A DNA stretch of 64,000 nucleotides. Origin: Kocuria tytonis. GTDB lineage: Bacteria > Actinomycetota > Actinomycetes > Actinomycetales > Micrococcaceae. The DNA lies in NCBI RefSeq assembly GCF_003226895.2, contig NZ_PNJG02000006.1, positions 1 to 64,000 on the forward strand. Reading direction: 5' to 3'. Numbering within the stretch: the stretch's first letter is position 1; each line of letters begins with the position of its first letter. The position numbers were made by a program, and so were the translations under genes. The notes beneath the pieces were generated by a model, which saw only the letters and a list, made by a program, of their open reading frames with translations, had not been told where the DNA came from and ran no database searches. Of the stretch, positions 43,790-53,082 are shown piece after piece.

Positions 43790-44449
43790 TCAGAGGTGCA
43801 GGTCCAGCACCGAGCTGTCGCTGAGGCCGTGGAACTGCCGCTGGTGGTACACGAGCGGGCTGCCCGAGCCCTCTTCACCCAGGACCTCCACGACGGCGGC
43901 ATTGAACACGAGGGCCGACCCGGCCTTGATCCGCGCGAGCGGGATGGCCCGCAGCACGCGGCGCACCCCGAGCAAGCGGGGCTCGCCTGTGGGCAGCATG
44001 GTCCACTCCATGTCGCCCCCGAAACGGGGTGCACCCGAAATGGCGAAGGAACGTGCGAGTTCCACGTTGTCGGAATCCAGGAAATGCACCACGAAGGAAT
44101 CGGCCGTTGCCACGACGGCTGCCGAACCGCGCTTGGCCTGCAGCGAGAAGCCAAGGATCGGGGGGTCGGCGGAGATGGAGGAGACGGAGGACGCCGTGAG
44201 GCCCACGGGGCCTTCCGGCCCGGCGACCGTGATGATTGCGATGCCCGCGGGATGCTGACCGAACGCGGACTTGAACCCTTCCGTCAGGCGCGGATCGCTG
44301 TGCAGCGCCCCCGTGGGGGCCACGAGGTCCACGGCGTGTGCGGCGACCCGTTCTGCCTCACCCCCGGATGCCGGGACACCGTCCAACCCCTGAGCGGAGT
44401 CGGGGGTCTCGGGATCTACTGAGGTGTTTTGGCTGACGCGGTCCGGCAT
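43790..44449 (-). CDS. Flavin reductase family protein
   Basis: 219 residues from ATG 44449, with GAGAGG upstream. About 55 polar residues precede the FMN-binding split-barrel domain ('FGQHPAGIAIITVAGPEGPVGLTASSVSS'). Such enzymes reduce flavin with NAD(P)H, often for a partner monooxygenase. The luciferase-like gene at 46332 is a possible partner nearby. Substrate unknown. Confidence 0.85.
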   Translation of the reverse strand: MPDRVSQNTSVDPETPDSAQGLDGVPASGGEAERVAAHAVDLVAPTGALHSDPRLTEGFKSAFGQHPAGIAIITVAGPEGPVGLTASSVSSISADPPILGFSLQAKRGSAAVVATADSFVVHFLDSDNVELARSFAISGAPRFGGDMEWTMLPTGEPRLLGVRRVLRAIPLARIKAGSALVFNAAVVEVLGEEGSGSPLVYHQRQFHGLSDSSVLDLHL

Positions 44450-44512
44450 GGTGGGTCCTCTCACACGGCTGTGTTCCCGGATTGGCGGTCCGGCTGCCGT
44501 TATCCGGACAGG

Positions 44513-44541
44513 CTAAATCCTGCCAGGCATCCCATGTCCAA
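44513..44541 (-). promoter_or_regulatory. Promoter of the first flavin reductase gene, with dyad
   Basis: Minus strand: TTGGAC (44541-44536), 17-base spacer, ATTTAG (44518-44513). A CATGT-N5-ACATG dyad (44533-44547) overlaps the -35 element. Confidence 0.5.
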
Positions 44542-44670
44542 CACATGGTTTCGTAGTCCACATTCTGGGCCACACGGCGCAATGAGACGTCACATTGGGG
44601 GACACCACCGCTGCGCCCCGTGCGACGAGCGATCCCCCACTTCTCACCGTACGCCCACCTGCGGCCGGGA

Positions 44671-45198
44671 TCACCCGATGCTCTTGTACTCCCTCGCGAA
44701 ATGGATCAGGGGACGGTCCGCGGCACCCGCGCCCACCCCTCGGCCCATAGCCGTGACACGCCCCACGACCACCAGGTGGGTTGTCGCGGTGTGGGTGGAC
44801 ACGGAGTCCAGCTCGAACCAGCTCAGGCACCCGTCGATCACAGGTGTCCCCGTGCGCTCGGTGCGGTGGAACGGGACGGTGTCCAGCAGTCCGTCCACGG
44901 GGTTGCCTGGACTCGCGAGCCAATTCGCCACGGACCGCTGATCCGCGTTCAGCAGGGACAGGGTCCAGGACCCGGAGCTCTCCACGGCCTCGCACATTCG
45001 CCCCATATCGTACAGGCACACGAGCATGGTGGGCGGATCGTAGGAGACGTCCGCGAACGCCGTGACGGTGATCGCGTGGTCCTTGCCCCGGTAGCGCGAG
45101 CACACCACGCCCACCCCCACCGCGTGATCGGCGGCCAGGGTGCGGTAGCGCTCCACCTGTGCGTCCGTGGGGCGGGGATCCAGGGTCTCGTTCTGCAT
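44671..45198 (-). CDS. Flavin reductase family protein
   Basis: 175 residues from ATG 45198; no ribosome binding site is evident. The split-barrel flavin-binding core is recognisable ('DHAVGVGVVCSRYRGKDHAITVTAFADVSYDPPTMLVCL'). It is diverged from the neighbouring reductase at 43790 and not simply a duplicate. It probably supplies reduced FMN or FAD to an oxygenase. The partner is not identifiable. Confidence 0.83.
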   Translation of the reverse strand: MQNETLDPRPTDAQVERYRTLAADHAVGVGVVCSRYRGKDHAITVTAFADVSYDPPTMLVCLYDMGRMCEAVESSGSWTLSLLNADQRSVANWLASPGNPVDGLLDTVPFHRTERTGTPVIDGCLSWFELDSVSTHTATTHLVVVGRVTAMGRGVGAGAADRPLIHFAREYKSIG

Positions 45199-45234
45199 GA
45201 CCCCAGTGTGTCATCGCGCCCGTCGCGGCCCCGG

Positions 45235-45310
45235 GTCCGAGCGGGGCGCCGGTTCTCGTGACCGAGCGGCGCGCAGACCCTCGCGTTCGAGCAGGGCGCC
45301 CGCCCTCGTG
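45235..45310. repeat. Three imperfect 25/26-bp tandem repeats
   Basis: Copies at 45235-45260, 45261-45285 and 45286-45310 share CCGAGCGG-GCGC or TCGAGCAGGGCGC and end CTCG(T/C)G. A single related copy (GATCCGAGCGGGGCGCC) lies at about 46115-46131 on the other side of alkB. All are non-coding. Confidence 0.55.
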
Positions 45311-45339
45311 TGCCGGCAGATGGGGTCGCTCTCAGCACG

Positions 45340-46050
45340 TCAGCGTGCTCGCCGGTGTCCACCCGTCATGCGTAGCGTGATGTTCAACCGCCCGCCGTTC
45401 TTCAACCCCAGGTGCAGGCCACCCGTGCCGGGGAACACTTTGGGCACGCCGTGGAACGCGTACCGGGAGGGTCCGCCGAACACGAACAGGTCCCCCGAGC
45501 GCAGTTCCACGTCCCGGTACGGAGCCGTGCGGGTCTCGGTGTTGCCGAAGCGGAACGTGCACGTGTCCCCCAGGGACAGGGACACGATGGGCGCCGCCGA
45601 GAACTCGTCCTTGTCCTGGTGCATCCCCATGTGCGCGGCGCCGTCGTAGTAGTTGACCAGCGCGGAGTCGGGGACGAAACCGCGGACGACGTCCTCGACT
45701 CCGGGGACGCCCACATCGCCCGCGTCCACCATTCCGTACGCGTCCGCCACGGCCCGCGCACCCAGGTCCACGAGCCAGTCCGGCAGGGCCGCGACCCCCG
45801 CTCCCCCGGTGGCCCCGTAGCGGTAGGGGGTCCGATTCGCGCCGAGCATGACCGATTGCACGGACATCCGACCGCCGCCCGGCATCACCTGGTGACGCAT
45901 GGGGGCCGAGCGCACCCAGTCACGGCACGCGGCCACGAGATCGTGCTGCCGGGCGACGGGGAGCCAATCGGGAACGTGCACGGCCCCGAGCGCGAGCACG
46001 GTGGGCTCGCGGGGGACGCTGAACAGCTCGGTGACCTCGTACTCGGCCAT
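45340..46050 (-). CDS. alkB: AlkB-type 2-oxoglutarate/Fe(II)-dependent DNA repair dioxygenase
   Basis: 236 residues from ATG 46050. Iron ligands are His-x-Asp in Met-His-Gln-Asp-Lys-Asp-Glu and the His in 'RYAFHGV'; 'RLNITLRMTG' carries the 2-oxoglutarate-binding arginines. It removes methyl groups from 1-methyladenine and 3-methylcytosine in DNA. TAGGCT at 46063-46058 (minus) is seven bases before the ATG and there is no ribosome binding site, so the mRNA is probably leaderless. Confidence 0.94.
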   Translation of the reverse strand: MAEYEVTELFSVPREPTVLALGAVHVPDWLPVARQHDLVAACRDWVRSAPMRHQVMPGGGRMSVQSVMLGANRTPYRYGATGGAGVAALPDWLVDLGARAVADAYGMVDAGDVGVPGVEDVVRGFVPDSALVNYYDGAAHMGMHQDKDEFSAAPIVSLSLGDTCTFRFGNTETRTAPYRDVELRSGDLFVFGGPSRYAFHGVPKVFPGTGGLHLGLKNGGRLNITLRMTGGHRRAR

Positions 46051-46331
46051 GCCCGTGAGCCTATGACCGACCCCCGACACCCACAACACGCGCCGCCAGG
46101 CGCCGGCTGGGGCGATCCGAGCGGGGCGCCCCGAGAACTGGACCGGCAAGTCCGGGTCCGGTGGTGGCCCCGAGTCTGCCGGTAGGCGCTCCCTCACCCC
46201 GCTCCCCCGCTCATCCCCTCCCACCCCGAACAACCTGTTCAGCACACCCAGGAGAGCAGCGGCCCGCGGAATATCGCGCCCCGTGAGCCCGTTATTCCCA
46301 CAGAAAGTTTTCTCTGGAAAGGGTTTCATTC

Positions 46332-47309
46332 ATGGCACTGCCCCTATCGGTCATCGACTTCGCCACCGTGCGCGAGAACCAATCGGTGGGTGAGAGTTTC
46401 ACGGATTCCGTGACCCTTGCCCGGCACGCGGAACGGTTGGGATACACGCGGGTCTGGTACGCGGAGCACCACAACATGCCCACGATCGCGTCCTCCGCAC
46501 CGGCAGTGTTGATCGCCCACGTGGCCGCGCACACGGAACGCATCCGGCTGGGTTCGGGCGGTGTCATGTTGCCCAACCACTCCCCGCTCACGATCGCGGA
46601 ACAGTTCGGCACCCTCGCGGAGCTGCATCCCGGCCGGATCGACCTGGGGCTCGGCCGCGCTCCCGGGACGGATCCGCGCACGCTGCGCGCGCTGCGTCGT
46701 TCCCCCGAATCCGCCGAGAGCTTCCCCCAGGACGTCAAGGAACTGCGGGGCTACCTGACCGGCAACTCACTCATCCCGGGTGTGCAGGCGATGCCCGGTG
46801 AGGGCACGAACGTGCCGCTGACCATCCTGGGCTCCTCGCTGTTCGGCGCCCAGCTCGCGGCGGCCTACGGGTTGCCCTACGCGTTCGCCTCGCACTTCGC
46901 GCCGGACGCCCTGGTGGACGCCGTGGCCGCGTACCGCTCGCAGTTCCAGCCGTCGGAGCAGCTCGCGGAGCCGTACGTGATCGCGGCGGTGAACGTGATC
47001 GTCTCCGAGGACGCGCAGGACGCCGCACGCCAGCTCGAGGCCACGCAGCGGGCCCGCGTGAAGATGATGCTGGGCCGCGGCCGCGAGTTCACGGACGAGG
47101 AGATGGACATGGTCATGGCCTCCCCCGCCGCGTCCCAGATCCTGCACATGCTCAGCTACATGGGCGCGGGCACCCCGGACACCGTCACCGACTACCTGCA
47201 CCGGTTCGCCGAGCACGCGGATGCGGACGAGCTCATGATCTCGCCGCTGTCCACGCGGAAGCAGGACGTCCTGCAGTCCATGCAGCTGCTCGCGGACAAC
47301 TGGTCCTGA
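46332..47309 (+). CDS. Luciferase-like flavin-dependent monooxygenase (LLM class)
   Basis: 325 residues. The sequence starts '[21 protein letters not shown]' and has Tyr-Ala-Glu-His-His-Asn, typical of the YhbW/MsnO8-like branch of the luciferase-like superfamily. It forms a TIM barrel that uses reduced FMN and oxygen. The substrate is unknown. Two flavin reductases encoded just upstream could supply reduced flavin. Transcribed alone and convergent with crtI. Confidence 0.9.
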   Translation: MALPLSVIDFATVRENQSVGESFTDSVTLARHAERLGYTRVWYAEHHNMPTIASSAPAVLIAHVAAHTERIRLGSGGVMLPNHSPLTIAEQFGTLAELHPGRIDLGLGRAPGTDPRTLRALRRSPESAESFPQDVKELRGYLTGNSLIPGVQAMPGEGTNVPLTILGSSLFGAQLAAAYGLPYAFASHFAPDALVDAVAAYRSQFQPSEQLAEPYVIAAVNVIVSEDAQDAARQLEATQRARVKMMLGRGREFTDEEMDMVMASPAASQILHMLSYMGAGTPDTVTDYLHRFAEHADADELMISPLSTRKQDVLQSMQLLADNWS

Positions 47310-47367
47310 CGGTTCCACCCCGCGACGACGCCCGCTCCCGTTCCGCGCGGCGTCGGCCGTGGGCGTC

Positions 47368-49089
47368 TCAGCGGTCCACGCGCTCCCGAACGGCGTCCCG
47401 CACCACCTCGGAGGAGATCAGGCACATGGGCACCCCGATGCCCGGCCGCACGGACGATCCCGCGTAGAACAGTCCCTCGATCCCCGGGTCCGTGACACCG
47501 GGGCGGAACAGCGCGGACTGGGCGAGGGTGTGGCCGGGGCCGAGCATGGACCCGTGCCAGGCGTTGAACTGCGCCTCGAAGTCCCCGGGGCCGTAGCTGC
47601 GGCGCACCACGATCCGCTCCTCGAGGTCCGGGATCCGGGCCCACCGGGAGAGCTGGGCGATCGCGGCGTCCGCCACCCGCTCCACGCGCGGCGAGCCGGG
47701 CTCGTCCACCTCGGAGGTTCGCACCCCGCCGCGACCCCAGTCCGGAACCGCGGGGGAGGGCACCAGGATGAAGAGGTTCTCGTCCCCCGCCGGGGCGGAA
47801 CCGGAGTCCGTGGCGGAGGTCATGGACACGTAGATGGACGTCTCCTGCGCCAGGGGCGTCCCGTCCGCGATCCGCGCGAAGTTGTCGTCCCAGTCCGCGG
47901 TGAACAGCAGGTTGTGGTGCACCAGCTGGGGCAGCTTCCCGCGCACGCCCAGGCACACGAGCACGCCCGAGGGGCCCGGGTCCCGGCGTTTCCAGTGGGA
48001 CTCCGGGGCGCGGTACTCGCCGGGCAGCAGCCGGGTCTGCACGTGGTGCAGGTCCGTGGCGCCGATGACCACGTCCGCGGGGATGCTCGCCCGACCGCTC
48101 CCGGTGCCAACGCCGCCCGGGCCGTCCGCCGCGGAACCTGCCGACCCGGATCCGACACCCTCGACCCCGGTACCGGTGCCGGTGCCGGTGCCGGTGCCGG
48201 TACCGGAGTGACCCGAACCGCCCGACGCCGCCGCCGCGCGGTAGCTCACGCCGGTCACCGAGCCGGCCGATCGGCGTCGTGCGCGTGCGGCACCCACCCG
48301 GGAGCGCAGCGTGGCCGACGCCCCGGCCACGTGGATGTCCGTGACCGTGGCCCCGGTGACCACCTCCACGCCGGCGGCGCGCACCAGCCGCGTCATGGCG
48401 TCCACGAGGGCCGCGAACCCACCCACGGGGTACTGCACCCCGTCCGTGAGATCCAGGTGGGACATGAGGTGGTACATGGCCGGCGCGGTGTCCGGTGCGG
48501 CGCCCAGAAACACCGCGGGATACCCCAGGATCTGGCGCTCGCGGGGATCGCTGAAGCGCTGGGCCACGTAGCGCTGCATGGACGTGGTCAGCAGCCCGCC
48601 CAGCCGCGGCAGGTTCTTGAGCACCTCGGGCGTCATGAGATCCGTGGGGTGGGAGAAGTTCGTGTAGAGGAAGTGCTTCTTGGCGAGCTCGTAGACCTCC
48701 GCCCCGGAGTCCAGGTACTCCCGCAGCGCCCGGGAGGAGCCCGGGTCCAACCGCTCGAACAGCTCCTCCGCCCGGCCGCTCACCACGTCCGTGGGCGGCT
48801 CGTCCAGGTGCTCCTCGAAGAACGTGCGGTACCCCGGGCTCAGGCGGCGCAGCTCCAGCTCCGCGGCGGCACTGGAACCCATGAGCCGGAACCACCGGTC
48901 GATGACCTCGGGCATGAGGTACCAGCTGGGTCCCGTGTCGAAGGTGAAGCCCTCCGCGGACCAGCGCCCCGAACGCCCGCCGAGGGTGTCCCGCTGCTCC
49001 AGGAGGGTCACGCTGTGGCCGTCCCGGGCGAGCAACCCCGCCGTGGCCAGCCCCGCGAAACCGCCGCCGATCACCACTGTGCGTGTCAT
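47368..49089 (-). CDS. crtI: Phytoene desaturase
   Basis: 573 residues from ATG 49089, overlapping the crtB stop (ATGA). The FAD-binding N-terminus is 'TVVIGGGFAGLATAGLLARDG' and the C-terminal signature 'GLFYAGSSVRPGIGVPMCL' is typical of CrtI. It converts phytoene to lycopene. A low-complexity insertion of about 80 residues (roughly 258-340), including a Gly-Thr run encoded by a CCGGTG hexamer repeat, splits the middle domain; usual bacterial CrtI is near 490-550 residues. Last gene of the marR-crtE-crtB-crtI operon. Confidence 0.95.
   Translation of the reverse strand: MTRTVVIGGGFAGLATAGLLARDGHSVTLLEQRDTLGGRSGRWSAEGFTFDTGPSWYLMPEVIDRWFRLMGSSAAAELELRRLSPGYRTFFEEHLDEPPTDVVSGRAEELFERLDPGSSRALREYLDSGAEVYELAKKHFLYTNFSHPTDLMTPEVLKNLPRLGGLLTTSMQRYVAQRFSDPRERQILGYPAVFLGAAPDTAPAMYHLMSHLDLTDGVQYPVGGFAALVDAMTRLVRAAGVEVVTGATVTDIHVAGASATLRSRVGAARARRRSAGSVTGVSYRAAAASGGSGHSGTGTGTGTGTGTGVEGVGSGSAGSAADGPGGVGTGSGRASIPADVVIGATDLHHVQTRLLPGEYRAPESHWKRRDPGPSGVLVCLGVRGKLPQLVHHNLLFTADWDDNFARIADGTPLAQETSIYVSMTSATDSGSAPAGDENLFILVPSPAVPDWGRGGVRTSEVDEPGSPRVERVADAAIAQLSRWARIPDLEERIVVRRSYGPGDFEAQFNAWHGSMLGPGHTLAQSALFRPGVTDPGIEGLFYAGSSVRPGIGVPMCLISSEVVRDAVRERVDR
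48167..48206. repeat. Hexanucleotide repeat inside crtI
   Basis: Six tandem copies of CCGGT(G/A) plus four bases (four central CCGGTG flanked by CCGGTA) encode a Gly-Thr run in the reverse frame. Change in copy number would keep the frame, altering only insertion length. Confidence 0.85.
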
Positions 49090-49985
49090 GCCACCACCGC
49101 CGAGTCCGAGAGGGAGCGCGCCGCGATCCGCAGTTTCACCGCGCTGGGCACGCTGATGCGCTGTCGTGAGAGGTCCTGCGCGGGGATCCGTCCGATCCGC
49201 CGTGCCAGTTCGCGAAACAGTCCGTGGGCCATGGCCACCGCGCGGCGCGCCCGGCGGTCCAGCGCGAGGATGCCGGGCACGGCAGCGTCGAGGTCCGCGG
49301 TGAGGTCCGCGAGCAGCTCCGCCTTCTGGGCCTCCGTCAGGTGCTCGGGGTCCGCGCCGGGGAAGTAGGTGCGGCCCAGCTGCTCGTGGTCCGCACCGAG
49401 GTCCCGCAGGAAGTTGACCTTCTGGAACGCCGCACCCAGGCGCCGGGCTGTGGATCGCAGCAGCTCGCGCTGCTCCGGGGTCTCCGCGCGGGTCCCGGGC
49501 ATGTCCATGAACACCTCCAGGCACATGAGTCCCACGACCTCCGCGGAGCCGTAGATGTAGGAGTCGAGCGAGGCACCGTCGTGCTCCGCCACCGAGAGGT
49601 CCGCGCGCATGGAGGCGAAGAACGGCGCGGTCAGCTCGGTGCCGAAGCCGTGGCGCCGAGCCACGTCCGCGAAGCCGTGGATCACCAGGTCCGTGGCGAA
49701 CCCGGTGGCCAGAGCCGCGTTCACCGCAGCCTCGTAGCCGTCCAGTGCGGCCCTCACCTGCGCGTCGTCCAGCCCGGCGGCGCGGGCGGTGCCGTCCACC
49801 ACCTCGTCCGCCACGCGCACGAGTGCGTAGATCCCGGCGATGTCCCGGCGCACGGGCCCCGGCAGGGTGCGGCACGCGAGCGAGAAGGAGGTGGAGTACC
49901 TGCCGATCACCACCCCGGACGAGGACAGCGCGGTCCCGGTGAACAGGCTCAGCGACGCGGTGGACGGCACGTCCGGGTGCATCAT
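49086..49985 (-). CDS. crtB: Phytoene synthase
   Basis: 299 residues from ATG 49985 (ATG 49982 follows at once); TGAGGAC precedes it. Squalene/phytoene synthase fold with the first Asp-rich motif 'VADEVVDG' and the signatures 'YGSAEVVGLMCLEVF' and 'AFQKVNFLRDLGADHEQLGRTYFP'. It joins two geranylgeranyl diphosphates into phytoene. It is 11 bases from crtE and overlaps crtI. Confidence 0.96.
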   Translation of the reverse strand: MMHPDVPSTASLSLFTGTALSSSGVVIGRYSTSFSLACRTLPGPVRRDIAGIYALVRVADEVVDGTARAAGLDDAQVRAALDGYEAAVNAALATGFATDLVIHGFADVARRHGFGTELTAPFFASMRADLSVAEHDGASLDSYIYGSAEVVGLMCLEVFMDMPGTRAETPEQRELLRSTARRLGAAFQKVNFLRDLGADHEQLGRTYFPGADPEHLTEAQKAELLADLTADLDAAVPGILALDRRARRAVAMAHGLFRELARRIGRIPAQDLSRQRISVPSAVKLRIAARSLSDSAVVA

Positions 49986-49996
49986 GGGGGTCCTCA

Positions 49997-51178
49997 CTAC
50001 GAGTTGCGGTTCAGGACGTGGTGGCACAGGGCATCGAGCTGGGCACGCTGGGTCGCGGGCAGCGGCAGCTCGTCCAGTGTGGTGCGGGCGCGGTTCACGA
50101 GGTCCGTGGCCAGCTCCACGGCCGCCTCCTTCGCCCCGCACGTGGTGAGCGCACGACGTGCCGCCGCCACCGTGGTGTCCCCCGCCGCGAGCTCCTCCAG
50201 GACGCGGCGGGCGTCCGGCACCTGCATCCCGTGGGCGGTGAGCACCGTGGCCTTGCCGGAACGCAGGTCCGCGTCCGCGGACTTGCCGGTCACCTCGGGG
50301 TCGCCGAACGTCCCCAGGACGTCGTCCACCACCTGGTACCCCACGCCCAGCAGGGCCCCGGCGTGCGCGAGCCGCTCTGCGAGCTCCGCGGGAGCACCGG
50401 CCAGCAGCGACCCGGCGCGCAGCGGCGCCTCGAACGAGTACGTGGCGGTCTTCAACCGCTCCATGTCCAGGATGTCCTGCACCGCCGGGTGCTCCGCCCC
50501 GAAGCGGTGCAGCGAGAGCAGCAGGTCGTCCAGCTCCCCCGCTGCGGAGGCCGCCACGGCCTCGAACACCACGTCCGCCACCGCGCGGGACCGCTCCGGA
50601 TGGGACGTGCACGTGGTGGCCAGTCGCAGGGCTCCCGCCAGCAGCAGGTCCCCGGCGAGGATCGCGGCGGACTCCCCCGCGTGCTCCGCCTCGTGCTCGG
50701 GCGCACCTGCCGCCAGGGCGTCCCGGCGGAACAGCTCCCCCACCGTGGGCCGTCCCCTGCGGCGCCAGTCCCGGTCCACGACGTCGTCGTGCACCAGCAG
50801 CGCGGCATGCAGCATCTCGAACGACGCCGCCAGGCGCACGCACTGCGCGTCCGGCACCGGGGCGGCGGCCTCGCCCGCCGCCGGGGTCGCCGCGGTGAAG
50901 GAGCGCCAGGCGATGTACGTCAGCCGGGGGCGGATGAGCTTGCCGCCCGCCAGCTGCTCGCGGATCCGCTCCCACAGCACGGGGAACCCCGGACTGGCGG
51001 GAACCCGGTTGCCCGGGGCGGCGAAGAACTCGTCCAGCTCGCGGTGCACCGCGTCGCGGAACCGGTCCCAGCCGGCGTCGTCGCCCGGGAGCATCTGCGG
51101 CGGCGTCACCCCGTGCTGCCCCGCGGCAGCGTCCGTCAGCGTGCGCTGCGGCCCGCAGCTGCGAAGGTCCCCGGTCAT
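49997..51178 (-). CDS. crtE: Geranylgeranyl diphosphate synthase
   Basis: 393 residues from ATG 51178, overlapping the marR stop (ATGA). A trans-prenyltransferase with Asp-Asp-Val-Val-Asp in the first Asp-rich motif (near 133) and 'VVDDVLGTFGD' in the second region. It makes the C20 precursor for carotenoids. Bacterial actinobacterial forms of this type are often called IdsA. Second gene of the operon. Confidence 0.94.
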   Translation of the reverse strand: MTGDLRSCGPQRTLTDAAAGQHGVTPPQMLPGDDAGWDRFRDAVHRELDEFFAAPGNRVPASPGFPVLWERIREQLAGGKLIRPRLTYIAWRSFTAATPAAGEAAAPVPDAQCVRLAASFEMLHAALLVHDDVVDRDWRRRGRPTVGELFRRDALAAGAPEHEAEHAGESAAILAGDLLLAGALRLATTCTSHPERSRAVADVVFEAVAASAAGELDDLLLSLHRFGAEHPAVQDILDMERLKTATYSFEAPLRAGSLLAGAPAELAERLAHAGALLGVGYQVVDDVLGTFGDPEVTGKSADADLRSGKATVLTAHGMQVPDARRVLEELAAGDTTVAAARRALTTCGAKEAAVELATDLVNRARTTLDELPLPATQRAQLDALCHHVLNRNS

Positions 51179-51762
51179 GCTTTCCTCGCGGTGGTCTCGG
51201 AGTGCGGCTGGGCCGCGGGGGAGGCTCCCGCGGGAGTGGCTGCGGTGGTTGCGGTGCGCGCGGGCTCGGAGCGGTTCGCGTCCGTGGAGACCTGGACCGG
51301 ACGGTCGCGCAGCTGCTTCAGGTGCTCCGCCATGCGCACGGCTGTGCCCGTGAGGAACTGCAGGACCGCTCCTCGCCCGGCGTCGTCCAGAGTGGCCAGT
51401 TCGTCCTCCACCATGTGGATCATGGGCACCACGTGGCCCGCGACCTGGTCCTTGGAGCCGTCCAGTGCGCGCACGGTCATCCGGCGGCGGTCTGCCTCGT
51501 GGGGCTCGCGCACCACGTGACCGGCCCGCACGAGCCGGTCCACCATGGCCGTCGCGGAGGCCGTGGTGATGTGCAGCGCCCGGGCCAGCTCGGTGGGCCC
51601 CATGGGCTGGCGCATGAGCAGGGCCATGGCCGTGTAGTCGGTGTCCTTGAGACCCATGATGCGGCGCACCTGGTACCCGATCTCCTGGTTCAGCGTGATC
51701 ACCCGGCGCAGGGCACGCGACTGCGGACCGGCGTCACCGTGCCACGATCCACTGCCGTCCAT
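51175..51762 (-). CDS. MarR family regulator of the carotenoid operon
   Basis: 195 residues from ATG 51762, with GAGGG upstream (GTG 51765 is also possible). The winged helix-turn-helix is clear ('MGPTELARALHITTASATAMVDRLVRAGHVVREPHEADRR'). The C-terminal 45 residues are low-complexity. It leads the crtE-crtB-crtI operon, an arrangement like corynebacterial CrtR, a MarR-type repressor that responds to isoprenoid diphosphates. Autoregulation of this operon is therefore likely, by analogy. Confidence 0.9.
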   Translation of the reverse strand: MDGSGSWHGDAGPQSRALRRVITLNQEIGYQVRRIMGLKDTDYTAMALLMRQPMGPTELARALHITTASATAMVDRLVRAGHVVREPHEADRRRMTVRALDGSKDQVAGHVVPMIHMVEDELATLDDAGRGAVLQFLTGTAVRMAEHLKQLRDRPVQVSTDANRSEPARTATTAATPAGASPAAQPHSETTARKA

Positions 51763-51785
51763 CACACCCTCGTCTCAGCGATAAC

Positions 51786-51810
51786 TTGGCAATCTAGTGA
51801 GCATCATGCT
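51786..51810. promoter_or_regulatory. Candidate operator upstream of marR-crtEBI
   Basis: Within an AT-richer stretch lie TTGGCAA (51786-51792) and AGCAT-C-ATGCT (51800-51810), both symmetrical, 25-50 bases upstream of the marR start. Suitable for MarR dimer binding at the promoter. Confidence 0.4.
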
Positions 51811-51854
51811 GTACCGCCGCGAGGCGTGTCCAACCACGTGCCGGCCCGCACCCG

Positions 51855-52724
51855 TCACGAGAGCCGGCGCAGGGCGCGCATGACCGCTCCGCCGTATCCG
51901 CCGCCGAACCTGATCGCATGGATCAGCAGCGGGGGCAGCTGGTACCACGGCACACGGTCGTGCCAGCCGTCGGCGAGGGGGTGGGCGTCGTCGTACGCGG
52001 CGAAGCACTCGCGGCCGAATCCGCCGAAGAGTTGCATCATGGCGAGGTCGTACTCGCGGTGCCCGTAGAACGAGGACGGGTCGATGAGCCAGTTGGCCCC
52101 GGAGCGGTCCACCACGCGGTTGCCGGCCCAGAGGTCACCGTGGAGCAGGCTCGGGGGCTCGGACGGGCCGGCGAGCTCGGCCGCACGGGGCGCTAGCTCG
52201 GCCAGCAGCGCCGACGCCGCCGGGTCCAGGTTCCCGGAGTCGACCGCCTCGCGCAGCAGGGGCTCGATGCGCCGGTGCAGCAGGAAGTCCGACCAGTCGT
52301 TCGTGGGGGTCAGGTCCACGGGAACGGAACCGATGCGTTCGGGCAGCTCGGGGGACAACCACCCGAAGTGCGGGGCCCGGGCCCCGTGGACGGCGGCCAG
52401 ACCGATGCCCATGCTGCGCTCCGCGGCGCGGTCCGGCCCACCCGAACCCTCCTCGATCCACTCGAGGACCAGGGCGGCGTCGCTGACGTGGTGCACCCGT
52501 GGGACCCGCACCTCCTCCGGGGCGACCGCCCGCAGGGCCTCCAGCCCGGCCGCCTCCACCGGCAGCACGCCGACGGGCGATCCGGGCATGGTCTTGGCGA
52601 AGAGCGGCCCGTCCGGGGTGTCCAGGCGGAACGCGTTGGCGCTGTCGCCGCCGCTGAGGGGACGCGCGTCCGTGACGCGCAGCTCGTCCACCAGGTCCCG
52701 GGGAAGTTGCTCGAGGTGTGCCAT
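51855..52724 (-). CDS. Fructosamine kinase family protein
   Basis: 289 residues from ATG 52724. The fold is aminoglycoside-phosphotransferase-like with the catalytic 'LLHGDLWAGN' and 'LIDPSSFYGHREYDLAMMQLFGGF', which closely match fructosamine kinase and ribulosamine kinase proteins that repair glycated amines by phosphorylation. Alone on its transcript, next to but not part of the carotenoid operon. Confidence 0.9.
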   Translation of the reverse strand: MAHLEQLPRDLVDELRVTDARPLSGGDSANAFRLDTPDGPLFAKTMPGSPVGVLPVEAAGLEALRAVAPEEVRVPRVHHVSDAALVLEWIEEGSGGPDRAAERSMGIGLAAVHGARAPHFGWLSPELPERIGSVPVDLTPTNDWSDFLLHRRIEPLLREAVDSGNLDPAASALLAELAPRAAELAGPSEPPSLLHGDLWAGNRVVDRSGANWLIDPSSFYGHREYDLAMMQLFGGFGRECFAAYDDAHPLADGWHDRVPWYQLPPLLIHAIRFGGGYGGAVMRALRRLS

Positions 52725-53082
52725 GACTCCTGTCTAGCACCGCCCGCCGACAGCCACGGTCGACTCCGGTTCGCGAGCACCGCGGGGACGCGCCACTGGT
52801 TCGCGTTGCGGACGTGCCGGCCGGTCCGCACGTCGAGGCACACGACGTTCACCACGGACGGGGAGGCCGTGGTGACACGTCCCACGCACCCGGCATGCAC
52901 CGGCACGTGCATGCTGACGCATAGAACGGACCACCGCGCCCAGCAGCACGTGAGTGGCGTCTCACCTGCGACGATGTCTTCGCTTGCTATGATCGGCGCA
53001 CCACGGAGCATCTCCGCGCTCCACACGGTCGCGGCCCCGCGAATCGTGGCCCTCCCCCCTGGTTCCCGTCGAGAAGGCCCCC
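52725..53082. promoter_or_regulatory. Intergenic region with a hairpin and possible promoter
   Basis: GCATGCAC-CGGCAC-GTGCATGC (52893-52914) is an 8-bp inverted repeat. TATGAT at 52988-52993 is a candidate -10 for the downstream small gene, with a poor -35. No credible gene is seen in these 358 bases. Confidence 0.35.

Noticed and set aside
46332-47309. Bioluminescence system
   Set aside because: The luciferase-like protein belongs to the single-subunit LLM branch, and no fatty acid reductase genes are present.
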